DNA of 64,000 nucleotides, taken from NCBI RefSeq assembly GCF_000003815.2, contig NC_049990.1:3669496-3733495 (forward strand). The letters run 5' to 3'. The notes under the pieces are model-generated. The model was given only the letters and a program-made list of their open reading frames with translations, was not told where the DNA came from and did no database searches. Of this stretch, positions 30,677-56,200 are shown piece by piece. This stretch comes from Branchiostoma floridae. Taxonomy: Eukaryota > Chordata > Leptocardii > Amphioxiformes > Branchiostomatidae. Each line of letters starts with the position of its first letter. The stretch's first letter is position 1. The position numbers were made by a program, and so were the translations under genes.

Positions 30677-33600
30677 TGATTTTCTTTTCTCGCTGTGTCC
30701 TGTTATCCGGTGGACAACATTGCCACTCCATCTTAGATAGAGTAGTTCTGAATTTCTGTAGAATTCTTATTAAGTTATAACTAACATCTGAAATTAACAC
30801 AGTACAATCATTTCATAAAAAAAGTTCTCAAAGCCTACAACAAAATTTGAAATGCCTAATTGCCTTGGTTCCAACTTTTTCAAGTTCAAGTAAAATATAA
30901 GGTGGGATCCATGTAAAGAAATGCCACGTGTACAGATGGAAATATTGTGAATAATAGCAGAAAAATACTCTGCTCTTCTGTGGAATGCAATTTCAGTTTA
31001 GGGGAAGATGTGCTCTAGTTTGAGAACAGCTCTACTGTGACTCATATATTTGGACTTTGCCTCAAATGTCTAAAGCTTAACCTGGGAATCTTTAACTGTG
31101 TATTGTCTCACATTTTTGTGACTGTGAGAAGATAGCAACTCAAATAAGGGACAAGAATATTCCATATCTCTACAAGTAGAAGTAACGGTAGAAGGGTTCA
31201 ATTAGGTTTTTAGTTAATCCTAAATGTTCATTTTATTTCTCTTTTTAATATTTTTTGTTGTCGGTTATGTTTGATTCTTGTTTATGTGTATGCATTAATG
31301 CTAACTTATAGGGAATCTTGACTTGGAAAGCAAGCTGGAATAATATTATGTCTGGTGGAAACAATTTCCATGCTAAGGGTCCATCCGTTAACCAAATTTG
31401 TATTGTTTTACTGTAACAGCAGAAGTCAATAGCCTAAGAGTAAGGGTTAACTCCTGCTAAGAGAGCATACATGTACCAAAGTTACTGCAGAATTTGTCAT
31501 GGTCAGGGTTAAAGTTCTGCCCACTAATGCATACATAAACCAAACGTGTACTTTAATTGAAGTCAAAGTCGGTAACGAGAACATTTAGCAATCTTACCAT
31601 TCTGAAGGACGTTTCTTTTAAAAAGTTTACTCCAACACGAGTACTTGGACTCACTAAATTTTCTCCATCAAATATCTGAGCACTCAGTTGCCCAGTAAAC
31701 ATCACTTTCCAGAAGTGTGATACAAGCCTTGTAGGGTTATGTTATGTACTAACATGATATTGATAGATGAACTTTCCTGCTAGTAATGTCAATGGGAGAG
31801 AATGTTCCATTGTATATATATATAAATGCACAAATGACATTGTATGTAACTGTGACATCTGTACAGCTCAGTACACTGTACTGAAACAGTGAACGGATTG
31901 CATTTTAGATGTATGTATTATAAGTATACTACATTTTAGATGTATGTATAAGTTATTATTTGCTTCCTATGAATATACAGTGTACATGCAAAATGTCAGA
32001 ACATTAAAATGTGCCCATTTTTGTGACAATGTCTATGATTTATTTTTATGTTGTTAAATTGAGGTACACATCCCTTAATGTCCCTTCACAGGAGAGGGGA
32101 AATTATCTGTATGAATGTAAAATGTATATTCAATTCTTGTACATGTACAAAAAATGTATATTCCTGAGTATTCATAGTGTTCTAGTTCTCACTGCATTCC
32201 AGATATTTGTGCCCATTCTTGTGGCCGGCCCAGATGTTTTTGTCATAGAATACGCTTTGAATGCCATTTGATATTTCTCCATTTCAAGTTCATCTCGAAA
32301 GATTTTAGAATGCCAAAAATATTCAGGCAGGCCACAAGAATGGACTAAAATATCTGGAATGCTGTGAAAATTTGAAGAATCCACTACGAATATGCAGGAA
32401 TATACGAAGAATTTCTAGTCTGATGGCTCATATTGCCTCTCGTGAAGGGGGTACTGTAAATGCAGAAATTTTCTCTGGTTTTGTTTGTGGTTTTTGCATT
32501 GCCAATTCACTGCGAACTTAAAACCACCACAAACATTTTTCCATTGCAGTAACAGACTACAGTGCATGGTGCTACCACAGCGACCATTCCTTTTCCCTGC
32601 TACCGCAAAATTAAATCCCAGCAAACTTAAATGCATTTACAGTAATATAACTGCTGCATTAAGAAAGTCAAATGCACAAAATGGTATCAATTTATAGAAT
32701 TTATTTCTCTTCACTAACATCTATCTGCTTCTGTAACTGTACTAGTGCATCTTAGACATGTTCCTTGCACTGCATAGTAAATACAATCCATTTACAGAGA
32801 AGCTTTAACATAACATTGAAACAATTATAATGGTAAAAATGCATGTATCATGATGGACATCCTATCAACAGTTAAGCAGCTAGACGTGTATCAAAGCAAT
32901 GCGGGAATGATTTGAAAGACAATGGAGACAACAGCCTGCTTATATCTATAGCCAAGCTTCTTTGCCTTGGAAAATAAGAGCCAGTTCCATATATGCCCAT
33001 AGAGCTTTTTGTCAGACTGTTCTTTTGCAGATGGTTCCATAGCCAGTTTTGTCCAATATCTGGCCATGATTTGAGAAAATAGGCATTCATGAAGGAGCCC
33101 AAGGAATCGAAACAGCATTCAAAGTAACTTGACTTCAAACTGTTCCTTTTTGACTTAAGTAGGAGTTGAGTTTTGTAGTCATAAAGTATATGACTGGACA
33201 AAGGCTTGATTTTCACCACTGACTTCACTGTCAATTTAATAAGTCCAGAATGATTTTTGTTAACAGGCTACAGGTTTTCAAAAGCGGTTTTAGCAACAAT
33301 TGTTTTTCGTAAAAGTATCAGAAACATTTCATCTTTTGATTGATTGATAATTTCAATCTTCTAGTATGTCAAAAAAACAGACACAAGCCTTGGCTTAAGT
33401 TTACACTGACATTTAAGGAATTACATTTAACTATTCTACAATGTAGCTAGCTGGGACTTACGGTCTTCTACTGATAGTAAAATGTGGCTTATTAAAAAAA
33501 TGCCTATGACATCAGAAAACTACAAACCTAGAATGACAGGGTTGTGTACAGGAAAGCGCAAGTCTCACAAAACTTAAAAAAAAAGAAAAGAGCATGATCA

Positions 33601-36396
33601 CACACAAGTCATGGTTAAACATTGACATAACTGGCAAAGGTGATGCAATGTCTGTTTGCTTCTCATCCTGTCTTCAAGGCATTCGTAATCTGCTCTAGCC
33701 ATAATCTTAAACCTGAGTTACATCCAACAGCAACTAGATGTTATTTATAGAACACAGTATGTGTCACAACTGACAGCATTCTTTATTATTGTGTAAAAAT
33801 GCCAGAAGTATGATATACATTTGTAGCTATAGCTAGGACTCTAGTTGTAACACATGCAACACAAAGGTCATCAAGTTGAACATTTTCACTTAAAATACTG
33901 TAGATTCATTATGATAACGTACAATTTACATAATCATGGCAAGATTAAATGGCAATTTTTTTTCATTTCAACAACTGTCTCCCCTGTATTCTCACTCCCT
34001 CCAACATTTTCATGTTAAAACCTAGTCCTACTCTTAACATCCCTCTTTACATTGGAACTGTATACTGACAGTATACCTAGCAATTCTGATTTTCTGGTGA
34101 GGAATTTCAACGCATCAAGTTCTCTAAAACTATACTCAAATGTACAACGTGTGTACTAATTTATATATAACCTAACATCATGACAGTCTCTTTAGAACCT
34201 GTGCATCATTTCAGTATGTATAAGAGACAGAGAATTCTCAAAGATCTGTCTCCATTAGAAAAAAGGTAATGAAATAATATGAAAAAGCTATAATGATATT
34301 AATTTTTTCATTCATCTTTTAGTATTTTGTTACTTTTGGTTAGAGTGTAGAGCAACAAACTGTCCCCTGGTCCTGCCAGTAGTATCTGCAGAGCCATGCA
34401 GCAACTTTTGTTTCTAAAACAATCTAATTCCACAAATGAAGACAATACTGTATATCACAGGCCACACAAATGATTCTCTGTATACCATCTGCAAACGCAT
34501 TTTTTTAATGTGTCCTGCATCTTACCATGCAAAAACTTGTCTCTTTTCCAGTAACAAGTTGTTGAAAATATGAATGTAGAAAAATCGTTGTGAGCGCTCT
34601 GATGCAATTGCCAATGCAAAATGATTAGAGACTTTGTCATAATCGTCAATAGGCAGTAAAAATGAGCACAATGAAATGTTTAGGTTTAAAAGAAATAACT
34701 TTGCTTTGTTGACACCCATAAAATCATAATGGTATGGCCACAGTGTGTTTGCAACAAATACATTGAAGAATTCTGCTACATTACAAAGAGATGTTTTAGT
34801 TTATATTACAATCGTTGTAACATTGTGTTGTAACTTAATAATATCAAACTATGAATCATTTGTCATCAAAGCGCTGGGGGAAGTTTTCATCAGGCACAAA
34901 CCCCTAGCACGTAATCATAATCAATTGTGATACAGTTTGTAACAACAATCAGAACGGTTGTACATAAAACTAGGGGTTAGTCTGAAACTCCTTAGATAGA
35001 ATTCATATAATATACTGCACTTGATTCTTCTCTTTGTAACTGTAAGTACGACATCAAAACTTAACTCGTATCTCTCTTTGTTTTGATCTTCCAAAGAAGT
35101 GATGAAGAAATGATAAATTATATACTACACTGAAGGAATACATCTAGTTTAAGGTTTTAATACATTCCTGGGTTTTTGCTGGTTTGAGTAACTATATCAT
35201 TCATCTTGGTATCAACCTGCAGTGCAGAATGACCATTGAACCATCATATATACAAAAGCTGATATATTTCCTTCATCATCTTTTTCTCGATTGGCAAACT
35301 AGGAAATCCTGAAGCAATCAATTATCCACTTTCAATGCTGGTCACTCTGAATTTGGAGAGCCTGAGAATTCAAACACTTCAAGCAGATCAACTAATAAAC
35401 CTCATACAATAAAAGCTGTTTTAAATGTATGAGGGTATATGTGAAAGCCCCTAACTTAAAACAGTTCTTTTCTACACCATGTTTGATAGACGAGTTTGGT
35501 TTATGTTTCAGAGGACTTCAACTTTCACAAATTACCCAAATGCATTTAAGTTTATAAATTAATTTAAATGGCTTATAAATCGAATACATTGTACAATTTT
35601 AGGCAAAAGTACAATTTTGGGTCCTACTCCGGTATGGCTCATTCTATAACTACACATTTGACTTGGAAAGTTTATTAGATCGTCCAAATTCTTTCCAAAG
35701 ATAGAGTGACCCTCATCTTCTTATCAGGTATGCAATCTGTAAGAATTCTGATTCTGGAGTCAGCCACAAGAGAAGTGTACACCTTTACAACAGTTAGCCT
35801 GGCATCCTCCCTTTGCTAGCTCTAGTCAGCTCACTCCAATTGATCCACTAAATGCAGAATAATCTGGCACCGTAAAAACAGAAACAATCTGGATTTGAAT
35901 ATTCACCAAATAAAGTGCTATGGGTAGGAATGTCCTCATAACAGCATGGTAACAGGGTTTGAACAGAATTTCAGAAGTGCTCTCCCACTGCTTCAATCTG
36001 AAAAATTATTTGACGTCGAAATGTAGTAGTAAAACGGGAAGTAAGGCCCAACATTGGAACATGTTTGGGATTGTGTTCTTGCCACAAAAGTGCCACCTAC
36101 ATTGGCTACATAGAGTAGCGAGAAGCAGAACTCCAGTTAGAAGCTCTGACGAAGATGTCTGAGAGCCATGGAATTGTAAGCAAGAGTGAGTAGTAACTGG
36201 TTGTGTACAAGAATTCTCCTATGTCCTACAGTATATTTTACCAACCTGATGAAATTATTTTTAAAAGGCCCAACTTTGTTTCTATGGGGGACGTACAGTG
36301 GCCAGATTAGTCTGCACAGAATTGATCAGACAGAGGAGTGAAAGGAGCCAGGGTGGGGTGGACACAAGGCTAGACATCAACCGTGATTGTTACAGC
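30677..36396. other. Convergent 3' regions of ATG4 and PCYT1
   Basis: No exon with recognisable similarity. The plus-strand ATTAAA at 32003-32008 could end ATG4. The minus-strand AATAAA complements at 32700-32705 and 33782-33787 could end PCYT1. Both 3' UTRs would then be long and nearly abut. 32210-32350 contains an imperfect inverted repeat (GCATTCCAGATATTT...AAAATATCTGGAATGC). The 120-residue minus ORF at 32872-33234 is unrecognised. Confidence 0.45.
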
Positions 36397-48725
<12,329 letters not shown>

Positions 48726-49591
48726 GTGGGAGTCAGCTGTGAAGAGATACAGTCCAAAACTTCAAGTTCAACTCTACATAAACAACACTGTGGGGCTACA
48801 ATGAAAGACTGAGCTTGATTAAGTTGATATAATTACTAGTATGTACATCACAGCAGCTGCTACCATGCATTTAAAGTCTTGGTTCATGACATTTTATATG
48901 TACATTTAAATACATAAAAATGGCTCCAAAATATGGCTATGCTAGCTGGCTCAATGATATATGAGGATAATGTATATTATACACTGTAGACACATGTACA
49001 GATCTTGATGATATGAAGAACCTGCCAACTACTAGTAATAAACATGTACTTTGTAAGAGATGCTATGTCTAATTCCTTTTGAAAGTACACAAAGGGGAAC
49101 TAAGACATTGTACAGTTCAAGCTATCAGTTATTTAATGTAAGATCCATTTACATTTACAATTTAGGATATACCCAGGCCTGATCCCAGATCGCTAATCCT
49201 TGAGTGTACAGTCTGATTTACAATTTACCTGATTGTGGGCTTAATGAATTATAACATATATTTACCCATTTCACAATATCACTGGCTCATCTTAACTGCA
49301 GTTCAGCCTCCTCCGCGATTATGCACTACTAAATCTCCAAACAACAGTCCAATGGGAAATTACTGTGTGAAATCAACCTTTCTGGACTCACAATCCAATT
49401 TCAACCTAGTTTTAATCTACATTTACCCTGGAGGGTAGAGAGGGGGACTGAAATATGACATGTTCATTATCTTCTCGCTCTTTCAGTCTTTGCTCAAACT
49501 ATAACTTAAAAATATAAGCTGATGCTTGGGAAAAAATGTAATGCTACAATGTAAAAACCTGGGACCTTGTACTTCAGTTATAATGCAAAGT

Positions 49592-49776
49592 TAGCTCCTC
49601 CCAGGCTTCGATTCTTGCTGGAAAAAGTAGAAATTGGCCAAATAACACGCTAGAGGAGTAAGCCAGCCAAGAACCCTTTCTTGCAAACTGTAGTTTGGGG
49701 CCAGTTAACTCATATTATGTTATCTGTCTGTTTGGTCAATTTGTACTATCATACCAGCAACATGCGGAGCCTGGCT
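49592..49776. mobile_element. Diverged inverted-repeat element of the GTAGAAATTGG family
   Basis: Shares GTAGAAATTGGCCAAATA-like and CTTGCTGG/CCAGCAA arms with elements at 13545 and 41473, more diverged. Confidence 0.55.
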
Positions 49777-49902
49777 TTGCACATCGGGTCTTAGAATATT
49801 TGTAAGCTCTTTGTGCTTGTTATTCAATTTCTATGTACATAACAAATAATACCACTATCACTTATATTAACTCATCATAGATCATGTTATGCAATACTCA
49901 GC

Positions 49903-50100
49903 TGTACACACACACACATACACACAAGCACACACACACGTACGTCTACACACACGCACGCACGCACACACATCCACACACACGTACGCACACGTACGCA
50001 CACGCACGCACACACACAACCACATACACACACACACGCACGCACACACACAACCACATACACACACACACGCACACACACACACACACACACACATCCA
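49903..50100. repeat. CA/CGCA microsatellite
   Basis: (CA)n with ACGCACGC and ACGTACG interruptions. All His/Thr- or Cys/Val-rich ORFs over it are artefacts. Confidence 0.95.
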
Positions 50101-51564
50101 CAGTGACATGTCATGGAGTCAGTCAAGTTAAACGGATAGAGATAGGAAATTATCAAGTAGTAAAATTGTTTAGCAACAAAATGTGAAAGAAGTACTACTC
50201 TCATTCTTTCGCCTTGACGTACAAGTACAACCCTGGACTCAAACCTAGAGTAAAATTTACAGGTGCAAATAGAATAGCAGATGAAAATAATCATATTTTT
50301 TTGGCACATTTACAAACAATTTTGTTAATTCGACTCAGAAAACGATCCAATCAACAGTAGTTGTACTAACATAATTCTGACAAGAACTTTTTCCCCAAGA
50401 CTATATCTCTGACGTGTAACAACCAAATGTGTGCAGGAATAATTTGACGATCAGTTCAGGGTTAGGTTTAGCTCGTTTCCGCTTTCCAATTTTTATCACC
50501 AGCATAATTTTTTGAAGGCCGGCATCCTAGAGCTTTTCAGTCCTATCTGATCCAAGATAGCCCGTTCTAAGGTCACTTCTAACTAAGTAAAATAAAGATA
50601 TTAATACACAAAATATATCTGAGACAACGTAGCATACACACCTTCTCTTGGCGATGTTTTATACCCTTTTGAAAAGCAAATATCGTCCGATCGTCCGTCC
50701 AAAGGTTCCCTAGGCCACGTCAGGGTGAACTTTCACCTTTAAATGACCGCCAGTGACCCCAAGCAGATCAATACCGCAGCCACACGCAAAAGTTATAACA
50801 TGGAAATACGTAAGACTTTACAATATAACACTTTGATAACATGTTATCTTGTATAAAGTTTTAAAATACTCATAACATGATAATTTTTACACAAAGCTCT
50901 TAAATGTGTTGTGCTTATAATTATCTTATCAAAAAGGTCTTATCATTTAGATGCTTTAACCATTAGATAAATCGGGATAAACCATTTAAACATAGCGTTG
51001 TGTTGATTTTCTCTTCTGTAGTATCTTTCAAACGAAGTTGAAGTAAAGCAGAGAAAATAAAGAGTAACAATATTCAATGTATTAATGTTTTACATGAATT
51101 ATCATTTATGGGGTACCGTTTGCTATGAGGAATTTTTACACACCCACCCCCCCCCCCTCCGAAAGAAATTAGTTGACCCAGCCTGTGAATGTGAATGTGA
51201 CTGTGAGTGTCTCTGACTGTGTCTTAGGGCCCGTAGAGATTGACAAACACACTTAAAGTAGACTGGTAATGCTCCTAGGGTTTTTGAGGTGCGAATGTAT
51301 TGTAGATTATATTGCACATGTTTAGCTTTAGCCGGTATCAAACTTTTTGGCTGTTAGCTGTAGTACAAGATGATTCGATAGAGGGCACCCTTGATATTTG
51401 AAAGTGTTTTGCTATTTACTCTGAAATTTAATATGTTCACGCATTATTGATACTAGTTGAGTGCTGTTGTTGTTCTTGACATTACAAATGCCTTCCTTTT
51501 GATCAGTGTATGTACTTCTTTGCAAAGTATGTCTCCTGAACAGCTGAGTGATTAACAGAACTGT

Positions 51565-51694
51565 TACTCTCCAAGCAGAGGTTGAGTCGCGGAGATATAC
51601 AAAAAAATGTAGTAACGTTAGTAGTCAGGAACGCCTGTAAATTTTCAGACTACTACTATAATATCTCCGCAACTCAGCCTCTGCTTGGAGAGTA
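51565..51694. mobile_element. Palindromic MITE of the TACTCTCCAAGCAGAG family
   Basis: TACTCTCCAAGCAGAGGTTGAG and its complement form the ends, with inner GCGGAGATAT/ATATCTCCGC arms. Flanking ACTGTTAC and GTAACAGT extend the inverted symmetry, so the exact target duplication is unclear. Confidence 0.8.
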
Positions 51695-51866
51695 GTAACA
51701 GTCCCCAGAGTTCAAGCACCGCCAACTGACCATGCCCAACGGCTGTCAGCCTTACACTTTTTTTAGCGCAATCAATTGCGTGTAATGGGTTTGTGATCTG
51801 GCGGCGCAGGTTTGAATCCTGGGAGTCGGGATATTGTTTCTTTCTGCTTCTACTCCTTTCTTACAT

Positions 51867-51938
51867 TGGTTCCCACACCAGGAATCGAACACGGGCCTTG
51901 GCGGTGAGAGCGCCAAATCCTAACCACTAGACCATAGG
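51867..51938 (-). pseudogene. Retroposed tRNA-Glu (CTC) with CCA end and 16-bp target duplication
   Basis: The minus strand reads as tRNA-Glu: GGTCTAGTGGTTAGGA (D arm/A box), GGCGCTCTCACCGCC (anticodon CTC in loop), GTTCGATTCC (T arm/B box), then TGTGGGAA and an encoded CCA. The 5' end is truncated, so the acceptor stem cannot pair (starts CCTATGG). Direct 16-bp repeats flank it at 51850-51865 and 51939-51954 (plus-strand CTACTCCTTTCTTACA). The encoded CCA plus the duplications point to reverse transcription of a mature tRNA, so I call it non-functional. Confidence 0.88.
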
Positions 51939-52021
51939 CTACTCCTTTCTTACAATGCTTCAGGAACAAATGATATAAGAATGTATAGTGAACATTGTGC
52001 TTCTTTGTTTCAACCTATTAC

Positions 52022-52176
52022 TATACAGGCTTTTCATTCGACGTCATCTCAGCGCCATGTTGGGTTATACAGCGTACGTCCATTAATGACATGAAGATGC
52101 TACCCGCCAACATGGTCGTTGGAGGATTCAAATTACATTTGTATAGTGAGTATGACGTCAATGAAAAGCCTGTATA
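52022..52176. mobile_element. 155-bp MITE with TATACAGGCTTTTCATT ends
   Basis: TATACAGGCTTTTCATT followed by CGACGTCAT is mirrored by ATGACGTCAATGAAAAGCC-TGTATA, with one base of length difference. TA at both ends fits a Tc1/mariner-type TA target. No transposase. Confidence 0.8.
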
Positions 52177-52544
52177 CTTGTGCTTGTGCAAATTTGTACA
52201 TGTGACATTATTCTGTATAATGTTAATGTTCTTCTTTTTTGGCAGTCCAGACTCAGGAGACCATCTGTGTGCCTCTATAATAACTGGTGTTGAAAATATT
52301 TGTTGTCTCACTTAAGCTGAGTTGAAAAAAGAAAAAAAAAGGGAATCATATGATATTATCTATTGTAATGAAAATATCTGAAACTATGAAGTTTTTTGCT
52401 AGGTCATACAGCCCTTTTGGAAGGGATGGTTGGAGAATACACAGGTAGTGACATTCCAATGTGATGAAACTATTCAAATCAAAGCTAAGATTGATAATGA
52501 TTTGCAGTGATATAAGAAATACAAGCTACCCATTCAAATTTCAG

Positions 52545-52561
52545 TAATAAAGCACTTTATT
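52545..52561. terminator. Polyadenylation signals on both strands
   Basis: AATAAA is present on the plus strand (about 52545-52550) and on the minus strand (TTTATT at 52556-52561). The minus-strand copy lies about 650 nt past the stop codon of the HEPN/NB-ARC gene and is a candidate 3' end for it. Confidence 0.4.
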
Positions 52562-53206
52562 TGAGACTGTATCGCATTTAGTGTCATTCAATTATAACTT
52601 ACAAATTCAACATGTCCTAAAGCTTATACAGTCTCTAGGTCAGAAATAAAATCTGTGACTACCACATAACATAACATTGTGTACTGTAGTCTGCAAATAT
52701 CATGTATATTCAAAGTTATATATCAATGCCAATGTTCATCACCAATAATTGACAAACTCATTACATGATTTACTTGCTAATTAAGCCCTACTTGCTAATT
52801 AAGCACTTTTACCCACCCCTGTACAGGTGTCAGAGACCCCAGCTGCAGTATGGTATAGTATGGTGCAGTATAGTATCCAATATGTGATACTACCACCACC
52901 ACCGTGTGAAAGAGGATAGGCACTACTGTATAAGGCAATAAGTTACTATCTAATTTCCAGATTTCATCCATACTTTACAGATTGCAGAATCACATTTTCG
53001 ACAGATCCATGCAATGCATGTGTACAGTAACAGTAATGTACAGTTCAGGTATAAGTATAGTAGTAATAAAAGTAGAGAAGACTAAATATATAATATGCTT
53101 CATCTGCGTACTTAAGTTTACACACAAAAAGTATTATACAGGAATTGTACGGTAGTTCATTTGATTCCTACTTAGGCTGTCACATGTTTTCACATGTAAG
53201 TTATAA

Positions 53207-56200
53207 TCATGTTTTGGGTTTTTGTTTTTCACTTCTTCTGATGTTCGGTTTCAGAGCAAAAGGGTCTGTGGCATCTGTTGACATTGTTTGTACTTTGTAG
53301 TCCATCCCAATAACTTTACCTTCTCTGTGCCTAAAATGGAAAATTTCCCCTTTGTCAGAAAGAGGTTGCCCAAGATGCATTTCACTACTTTCTTTTAATC
53401 TAACATCGTATTGCATGGTATTCTTAAAGTTCAAAGTCTCCATAAAGTTAGAAACACATGTCACATTGAACCCCTTATGCTCTAGAGAACAGTCCACATA
53501 TTTTGACATTTCCTGCAATCTGCTCCAAAACTGTAAAATGATTGGAAAGTAACTGTTGCAAGTGAAATTAGCTGCAAAGGATGAAAATACAATGGAACAG
53601 TTTGCTGCGATGAAAGGGTTTACACCAATGGTTTCTACATGTTCATCGAGTTGCTTTGCAAATGCAGTGTTGATTGACCTGCTGAAAATTTGTGAAATGG
53701 CACTGATGTGTTTGAGCTTTGCTTTTTTGCTTCGCTTTTTAATTGCTATAAGGTCCAAGCTTGTCTCATGTCTTAGCGCACCATAGTCTGCACTAGTTGA
53801 TTGAAGAAAGTCCCTACATAATTTATGTACATCTGAATTGTATGAAGGGATTATGCCACTAGGAAAACAATTACCAAGGAGACGCTTAAGTCTAGTTACA
53901 TTAATTACTTTGTCATGATCAGGTTCCATTGGATTTGTTAAGATTGCAACATCTTTCATAATGCCAAAAAATCTCTCCAAAGTCTCTACAACCTGAGAAG
54001 CATCAGACTGATCTGAGTTTTCCAGCCAACCCAAAAGTTTGTCTGCTTCAAAGACTGTTTCATTCTCAACTTTTAATCTTTTCGACATAATCTCAACATC
54101 CTGGTCCAATTTATTTGTCGTGTCATCAATCCATGTTTTTAGCTGATGGCATCTATCTGCTAAATTCCTGGCTTTTGAGAATTTGTAGTCAAGCTTTATG
54201 CATGTGCTGGACTTGTAGAGCTTTTCTATTGAAGCTACAGCATCTGAAAGAGCAGTACAGTTTTTGAAAGGAAAGACCCCAGGTTGACTCGTTTTTGTCC
54301 CTTGATCTGATTCTGTAGCCTTCTTAAGCGCAAGAGCCATATCAATTATTTCATGCCTCCACCTCACATCTTGATAGAATGACAAAGCTAATTTGTTTGT
54401 ACCAATATTATATTGATGTAGAGCCTTGCCTCTCTTTCCAAACTTCAGGTTTTGTGCACTTGTAAGAGACAAAATACTCTTCAGCACTCCTGGATCACCT
54501 AAGATATCAGGCCAATCATCACGAGCCAAATCCAGAATATTAAACTCTTTACTTTCCCTGGGCAGCCGTAGCATCACCTCAAAGTATCTGTTGGTACACA
54601 TACAGGTGTCCATCATATTGTAGTACTTAGACAGCACTGTGCTGACAACTTTGGTTACTTTTGGTAGTATGTTAAATTTGTAATTTTGCAGAAATTTCCA
54701 GAATTCCTCCATCCGAAGGCAACAAATATCATTTGGTTGAACTGTACACCGGATCTTATCACACTTCCCTATGTTACGCTTGATGTTACAACATGGCTCA
54801 TTTCTTTTCTCATCAGTGCAGTTTACTTCATCACAATGGTAATAGTGCACCATTTTTTTTGCAAAACAACACTGCTCTACTTCCCTGTCTTGTAATTCTT
54901 CATAGATACAACTTGCTGCATCACACTGGGTCATTTCAGGCAGTAGGTTTGTCAATTCTGTATGATCAGCCCCACGAAGATTAAATGAAGGTTCATTTTC
55001 TGGGATAAGTAATGCCCATGCAAAAGTAACTAGCCAATACAACCAGTTCCAATATTTTGCTGGGTCTGTGGTTGGTGTTGGGTTTGGAATAGAGAAATTT
55101 TCTAGGCGGTCAGAGGGAGTTGATCCAAGATATGCCAGGACACCAAAAAAGAATGAAAAGTTGTTAAGTTGAGAATAGTCAATGTTCTCCAGTTTTTTAC
55201 TTTGAAGAAGATTTGTGTAAATGGAGACAGAAATTTTACTTAGCGAGTCTAAGGCTTGCTTTTTATCACAAGAAGCTGGGGTGCTTTGTGAGGTCCAGTT
55301 CATGCTATAAAGCTCTGATAGTGCCAAATGCAGATTATCAGCTTTTTCTAGCAGTTTATCAGTTGCATTGTTGTCATGAAGGCAAGGGACCAGAGACTTC
55401 CCAAGAAATTCAGTATGGTTAAGAAGATGACAGGACAAATCCTGGGTAGAAACATGTTTGAAAAACAGCAACATTTCAACGTGAAGAAAAAAGTACGCCT
55501 CCTCACATTCACCCCACTGGTAGAAAAACTTTGCAGACTTTCTAAGGAATGTGGATGAAATATTAACTGACAATTTTGTTTGGTACTCGTCAACATTTAG
55601 TGCCAAATAATGAAGATGGGATATCAAAATTGCTGCCTGCACCCTAGATGTGTTGTTGCTATTACTGAGAAACAAAACAGAGTATTGCAGTGCATTCTCC
55701 AGATATGCCAATGTCAAAGACTCATTCATTTGTGCCATGACAACTTCCTGTACTATCCTGTTCACACTAAAAGCACAGTGTTTATAATTGGTACAGGGAG
55801 AAGCTAGGGAAAATCGCTCTAGCACTTTGACCATTTCTACCACTTCTAATCTGTCTAATGTTCCAGATGTGGTCAGAAGCTTTGCAAAGTTTTGATTGTT
55901 TGGCTCAGGGCAAGGAATACAGATCGGACCCATGAATGATGTCATATTCAAGAGCTTAACAGCATAGCTAGGCAATTGTGATATGTGTTGAAATGTGATT
56001 TCAAAAGTTTCCTGTATTGTTTTATCTACATCTTGTACATTTTTTGCTCTATCTAAAAGCTTTACCTTGTCAGTTGCATTTCCTTCGATGAATTTATCAT
56101 GATAATCCTTGACAGTGCACTCAGTGACTCTCATGTATGCATATGCTAACTGCAAGGCAAGAGGGTGGTTACCCAGGGATCGGCTTAGACTTTTGAGCTG

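Larger units (their letters stand above)
48726..51540. other. Upstream of PCYT1: possible 5' UTR exon and promoter, simple repeats
   Basis: A CpG-containing block at about 50640-50760 (TCGTCCGATCGTCCGTCC), with a donor-like GTGTGT on the minus strand near 50640, could hold the non-coding first exon of PCYT1; this is weak. Otherwise it is AT-rich. It contains the inverted-repeat element 49592-49776 and the CA microsatellite 49903-50100. Confidence 0.3.

Noticed and set aside
32872-33234. 120-residue minus ORF downstream of PCYT1
   Set aside because: Lies in the probable 3' UTR with no recognised domain.
49882-50309. His/Thr-rich and Cys/Val-rich ORFs up to 140 residues
   Set aside because: CA microsatellite translations.
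51775-51835. Second tRNA-like element (GGTTTGAATCC)
   Set aside because: A B-box-like match alone, with no A box or cloverleaf.
51867-51938. Functional tRNA-Glu gene
   Set aside because: The acceptor stem 5' half does not pair and CCA is encoded with flanking target duplications, so it is a retrocopy.
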